Below are positions 61,822 through 64,000 of a stretch of DNA of 64,000 nucleotides, in pieces. The stretch lies in NCBI RefSeq assembly GCF_000969645.2, contig NZ_CP014222.1, positions 4,095,740 through 4,159,739 on the forward strand, given 5' to 3'. Below the pieces are notes generated by a model. It was given only the letters and a program-made list of their open reading frames with translations, ran no database searches and was not told the origin of the DNA. The position numbers and the translations under genes were made by a program. Each line of letters starts with the position of its first letter. Positions within the stretch are counted from its first letter, which is position 1. Source of the stretch: Janthinobacterium sp. B9-8. GTDB lineage: Bacteria > Pseudomonadota > Gammaproteobacteria > Burkholderiales > Chitinibacteraceae.

Positions 61822-63354
61822 TTGATAATCAGTGAAATGCAAAGCAAACTGGCGACATGGTCAACGGAGAACAAAGAACGTAAGTTTGATCGCCTCTTGA
61901 GATTAATCGCTGATCTAACTTGGCTCCGAGAGGCGGCACGAATTACGCTGGTGTCGAGCGGAGCCAAAACACCTGGCATTGATGGTATTGGCAAGGCTCA
62001 AATGGAAATCCATCTCCAAACTGAGCTTGAAACAATACGCAGTGAACTGCTTGCGGGGACATTTAAACCACAAGCAGCACGTCGAGTTTATATCCCGAAA
62101 GCCAATGGCAAGATGAGGCCTTTGGGTATCCCTTGTTTGCGTGATCGGATTGTGCAACGTGCCATTCTGATGGTTATGGAGCCAATCTGGGAAAGTGATT
62201 TCCACCCTGCATCTTATGGATTCAGGCCTGCACGCAGCGTTCATCACGCAATTCGTACGGTAAAACTACAACTGCAAGATGGTGCGGAACAATGCACGGC
62301 GGGCCGTTGGGTGATTGAAGGTGATTTAGCCAGCTACTTTGATACCGTTCACCACCGTCTCCTGTTGAAGGGAATTCGTAAACGAATTGCAGATCGACGC
62401 TTGCTCATGCTGCTTTGGCGTTTTATTAAAGCAGGGAGCGTCGATCAGGGGCTATTTCGCGCCGCTAGTGAAGGCGTACCGCAAGGCGGTGTCATTTCTC
62501 CCTTACTGTCAAACATCATGCTGCATGAGTTTGACCTGTGGATGGAAGAGCACTACCTGAGCAAGAAAGTACGCAAAGATCGCTGGTCTTGGAACTTTGG
62601 CATTCAAAATCAGCGTCCAATTGCCATTAAGGAAAATCGGCAATGGAAGCCAGCAATATCTTACTGCCGTTATGCGGATGATTTTGTAGTGATTGTCAAA
62701 GGAACGAAGGTCCAGGCGGAAACCGTGCGTGAAGCCTGTCGCTCATTTCTCGAAGACCAGCTCAACTTAACGCTGAATTTAGAGAAAACCCACATTACGC
62801 ATGTGAACGATGGCTTTGTATTTCTAGGGCATCGCATCCTACGCAAGCGTGGCGGGCAAGGCAGGATGCAGATTGTGAGCACGATTCCTTGGGATAAATA
62901 CCGACAATTCGCCGAGAAATTAGTGAGACAACTATCGGGGAATTACAGTACGAATCGGATCGACATGTTGGAAAGTTTAAATCGTCAACTTGCAGGATGG
63001 GCGACGTTCTATCAGTACACCGATTTTACGGCGACACTCTTTATTAAGGTAGATCGGATGATATTCTGGAAATTTGGCTACTGGCTAGCACGAAAATACC
63101 GGCGTGGCTTCCGCTCTTTGATGCGGGATTACATTAAAGCGCCAGAACTTGGTATCGCCAAAACATGGTTGCTTGAAGGTAGAAATAGCCGAGGCTGGTA
63201 TGGTGCGCTGGCACTCTGGCGACTCATTACGAGCCGAAAAGGCCGATTTACATGGCGAACACCAGCAGAAAATCCTTACATACTGCGTGACGCACCGCCC
63301 AATACGATCAAGTCAGTGTATCGCGATGTTGCCTTTGCAATGAGCAACACTTAA
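61822..63354 (+). CDS. Group II intron reverse transcriptase/maturase
   Basis: A 510-residue intron-encoded protein. The reverse-transcriptase blocks are PGIDGIGKAQ, RRVYIPKANGKMRPLGIPCLRDRIVQ (abridged), SYGFRPARSVHHA, VIEGDLASYFD, GVPQGGVISPLLSNI and the catalytic YADD (about residue 281), followed by a maturase (X) domain (about 355-440). The C-terminus lacks the Cys pairs of an HNH endonuclease, so it is probably an endonuclease-minus type. The start is TTG at 61822, with AAGG upstream, or ATG at 61837. No stop or frameshift interrupts it. Confidence 0.93.
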   Translation: MIISEMQSKLATWSTENKERKFDRLLRLIADLTWLREAARITLVSSGAKTPGIDGIGKAQMEIHLQTELETIRSELLAGTFKPQAARRVYIPKANGKMRPLGIPCLRDRIVQRAILMVMEPIWESDFHPASYGFRPARSVHHAIRTVKLQLQDGAEQCTAGRWVIEGDLASYFDTVHHRLLLKGIRKRIADRRLLMLLWRFIKAGSVDQGLFRAASEGVPQGGVISPLLSNIMLHEFDLWMEEHYLSKKVRKDRWSWNFGIQNQRPIAIKENRQWKPAISYCRYADDFVVIVKGTKVQAETVREACRSFLEDQLNLTLNLEKTHITHVNDGFVFLGHRILRKRGGQGRMQIVSTIPWDKYRQFAEKLVRQLSGNYSTNRIDMLESLNRQLAGWATFYQYTDFTATLFIKVDRMIFWKFGYWLARKYRRGFRSLMRDYIKAPELGIAKTWLLEGRNSRGWYGALALWRLITSRKGRFTWRTPAENPYILRDAPPNTIKSVYRDVAFAMSNT

Positions 63355-63359
63355 ATGGA

Positions 63360-63393
63360 GAGCCGGATGCATTGAAAGGTGCAAGTCCGGTTC
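63360..63393 (+). ncRNA. Group II intron domain V
   Basis: A 34-base hairpin: GAGCCGGA pairs with TCCGGTTC, a two-base AG bulge follows, then TGCATT pairs with GGTGCA around a GAAA tetraloop. The catalytic AGC triad is at 63361-63363. Length and shape match a complete domain V. Confidence 0.93.
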
Positions 63394-63400
63394 GGAGAGG

Positions 63401-63438
63401 AGAGGCAGAGAAATAGTTCGACTACGCTCTGCCTCTTA
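63401..63438 (+). ncRNA. Group II intron domain VI with candidate branch-point A
   Basis: A 10-bp perfect stem, AGAGGCAGAG (63401-63410) with CTCTGCCTCT (63427-63436), has an inner TAGT/ACTA pairing. The unpaired A at 63438, seven bases from the 3' end, is in the usual place of the branch-point A. Confidence 0.8.
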
Positions 63439-63444
63439 CTCTAC

Positions 63445-63911
63445 TCCAGACGGGCGAGGGCTGGCTGTATCTGGCGGGCATCAAGGATGTCTTTACCTGC
63501 GAAATCGTCGGTTATGCCATGGGATCGCGGATGACGCAGGAACTGGTCGGTCAGGCGCTGTGGAAAGCCATGAAATGGAAGCGGCCGCAGGCCGGCTTAA
63601 TCCTGCATTCAGATCGGGGTAGCCAGTATTGTTTTCATGGCTATCGGAGGCTGATTGAGCAGTTTGGTTTGCAGGCATCGATGTCGCGGCGGGGCAACTG
63701 CTACGACAATGCGCCGATGGAAAGCTTTTGGGGTAGTTTGAAGAATGAGCTGGTGCACCATCACAGTTACGACAACCGGCTTGAGGCTGAAGCATCGATT
63801 CGGGAATACATCGAGATTTTTTACAATCGCCAGCGCCGCCACACGCGCTTGGGCAATCTATCCCCGGCCGCGTTTGCACAAAAGTTCAGCAGGCAAGCGG
63901 TCGGGATTTGA
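63445..63911 (+). CDS. IS3-family OrfB transposase, 3' exon
   Basis: The remaining 155 codons of OrfB, in the same frame as the 5' exon after splicing (two bases complete the split ATC codon). It has the second catalytic Asp in LILHSDRGSQY and the Glu in NAPMESFWGSLKNEL, then the family ending NLSPAAFAQKF. The spliced gene is 861 bases, 286 residues, with all three DDE residues. Taken alone, the reading from ATG at 63519 is a truncated protein without the first Asp. Confidence 0.9.
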
Positions 63912-63918
63912 GTGAGGT

Positions 63919-63944
63919 GTGTCTACGGTTGTCAGGACAGGTCA
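63919..63944 (+). repeat. IS3 right terminal inverted repeat
   Basis: Begins GTGTCTACGG and ends GACAGGTCA, eight bases after the orfB stop. It is followed by AAG, the target duplication. The last 56 bases of the window beyond it hold a short palindrome (CAGGGATCCGCGGTCCCTG, about 63970-63988) and no gene. Confidence 0.82.
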
Positions 63945-64000
63945 AAGCTTGCTCTGGACCTAGTTACTTCAGGGATCCGCGGTCCCTGGCTTAATCGCCA

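Larger units (their letters stand above)
61159..63444 (+). mobile_element. Group II intron in IS3 orfB
   Basis: The 5' end GTACGCCCAGCC resembles the GUGCG/GUGYG start with G3 changed to A. The 3' end is CTCTAC (AY). The placement is fixed by the host frame: joining 61158 to 63445 restores ATC CAG ACG GGC, giving DITYIQTGEGWLYL, the normal IS3 sequence. Domains V and VI are intact near the 3' end and the reverse-transcriptase gene lies in domain IV. Bases 61159-61821 hold no gene and would fold as domains I-III, which I could not draw in full. Confidence 0.9.
60385..63944 (+). mobile_element. IS3-family insertion sequence carrying a group II intron
   Basis: Left end TGAGGTAGCC...CCGTAGACAC (60385-60410) and right end GTGTCTACGG...GACAGGTCA (63919-63944) are 26-bp imperfect inverted repeats, strongest over the inner CCGTAGACAC. 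They are flanked by AAG on both sides (60382-60384 and 63945-63947), a 3-bp target duplication as expected for IS3. The element is 3,560 bp long. Without the 2,286-bp intron it is 1,274 bp, the normal size for the family. It encodes orfA and a DDE transposase orfB in the -1 frame. Confidence 0.92.

Noticed and set aside
61568-61842. Minus-strand frames within the intron 5' region
   Set aside because: This is the structured RNA part of the intron. The frames have no coding signature.
1-64000. tRNA, rRNA and CRISPR arrays
   Set aside because: I looked for cloverleaf T-loops (GGTTCGAATCC-like), ribosomal RNA segments and regularly spaced direct repeats in the intergenic stretches and saw none that I could support.

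Overview
The window looks like the chromosome of a betaproteobacterium of the order Neisseriales, most like the Iodobacter/Chromobacterium side of Chromobacteriaceae. The basis is protein character and gene order: petABC with sspAB; kdsD-kdsC-lptCAB-rpoN-hpf-ptsN-hprK-rapZ; and secA beside a membrane M23 peptidase and a DUF721 gene. Base composition is moderate. No database search was possible, so the taxon is an inference.

Layout. 1-857: mlaF (minus strand), entering a lipid-transport operon beyond the left edge. 1293-14398: a plus-strand MSHA-like type IV pilus operon in the order mshM, mshL, mshN, mshE, a ribbon-helix-helix-like gene, mshG, then MshI-, MshJ- and MshK-like genes, a PilX-like gene and a prepilin. 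Most of these genes overlap by ATGA. 14467-20119: housekeeping genes (secA, M23 peptidase, DUF721, hda) with a stand-alone prepilin among them. 20303-24525: purM, purN, a DUF3108 gene and an RsmB-type methyltransferase. 24575-26956: an exported S9 peptidase. 27110-29755: a minus-strand set made of a small monooxygenase-like protein, a cobalamin-binding protein with the CarH light-sensor signature, and a histidine kinase. 29976-31039: sspB and sspA. 31246-38813: a minus-strand signalling block (REC, REC plus degenerate HD-GYP, two histidine kinases, PAS-GGDEF-EAL-REC). 39285-41913: petC, petB, petA. 42024-47794: a lipoprotein, a Nif3-like protein, a DegS-type protease, a LasA-like peptidase and a KefB-type antiporter. 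48025-56456: lipopolysaccharide export, sigma-54 and nitrogen-PTS genes, then a NusG-II/Gx-transporter pair. 56706-58930: ubiX and an ArnT-like glycosyltransferase. 59188-60273: two genes of unknown function. 60385-63944: an IS3-family element whose orfB is split by a 2,286-bp group II intron.

How the parts connect. The pilus genes form one transcription unit with tight translational coupling. An ancient 101-bp tandem duplication at the mshN/mshE border created a third, 34-codon frame that keeps the coupling. The signalling block sits between petC and sspA, genes that usually adjoin. It makes and probably senses cyclic di-GMP, a common regulator of MSHA pili, but no sequence evidence ties it to the pilus. 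The cobalamin protein and its kinase overlap by one base, which suggests a B12-based, possibly light-responsive, two-protein sensor. A family of palindromic intergenic repeats occurs in at least five places. The IS3 element has 26-bp inverted ends, a 3-bp AAG target duplication and a -1 frameshift signal, and splicing of the intron would restore orfB exactly.
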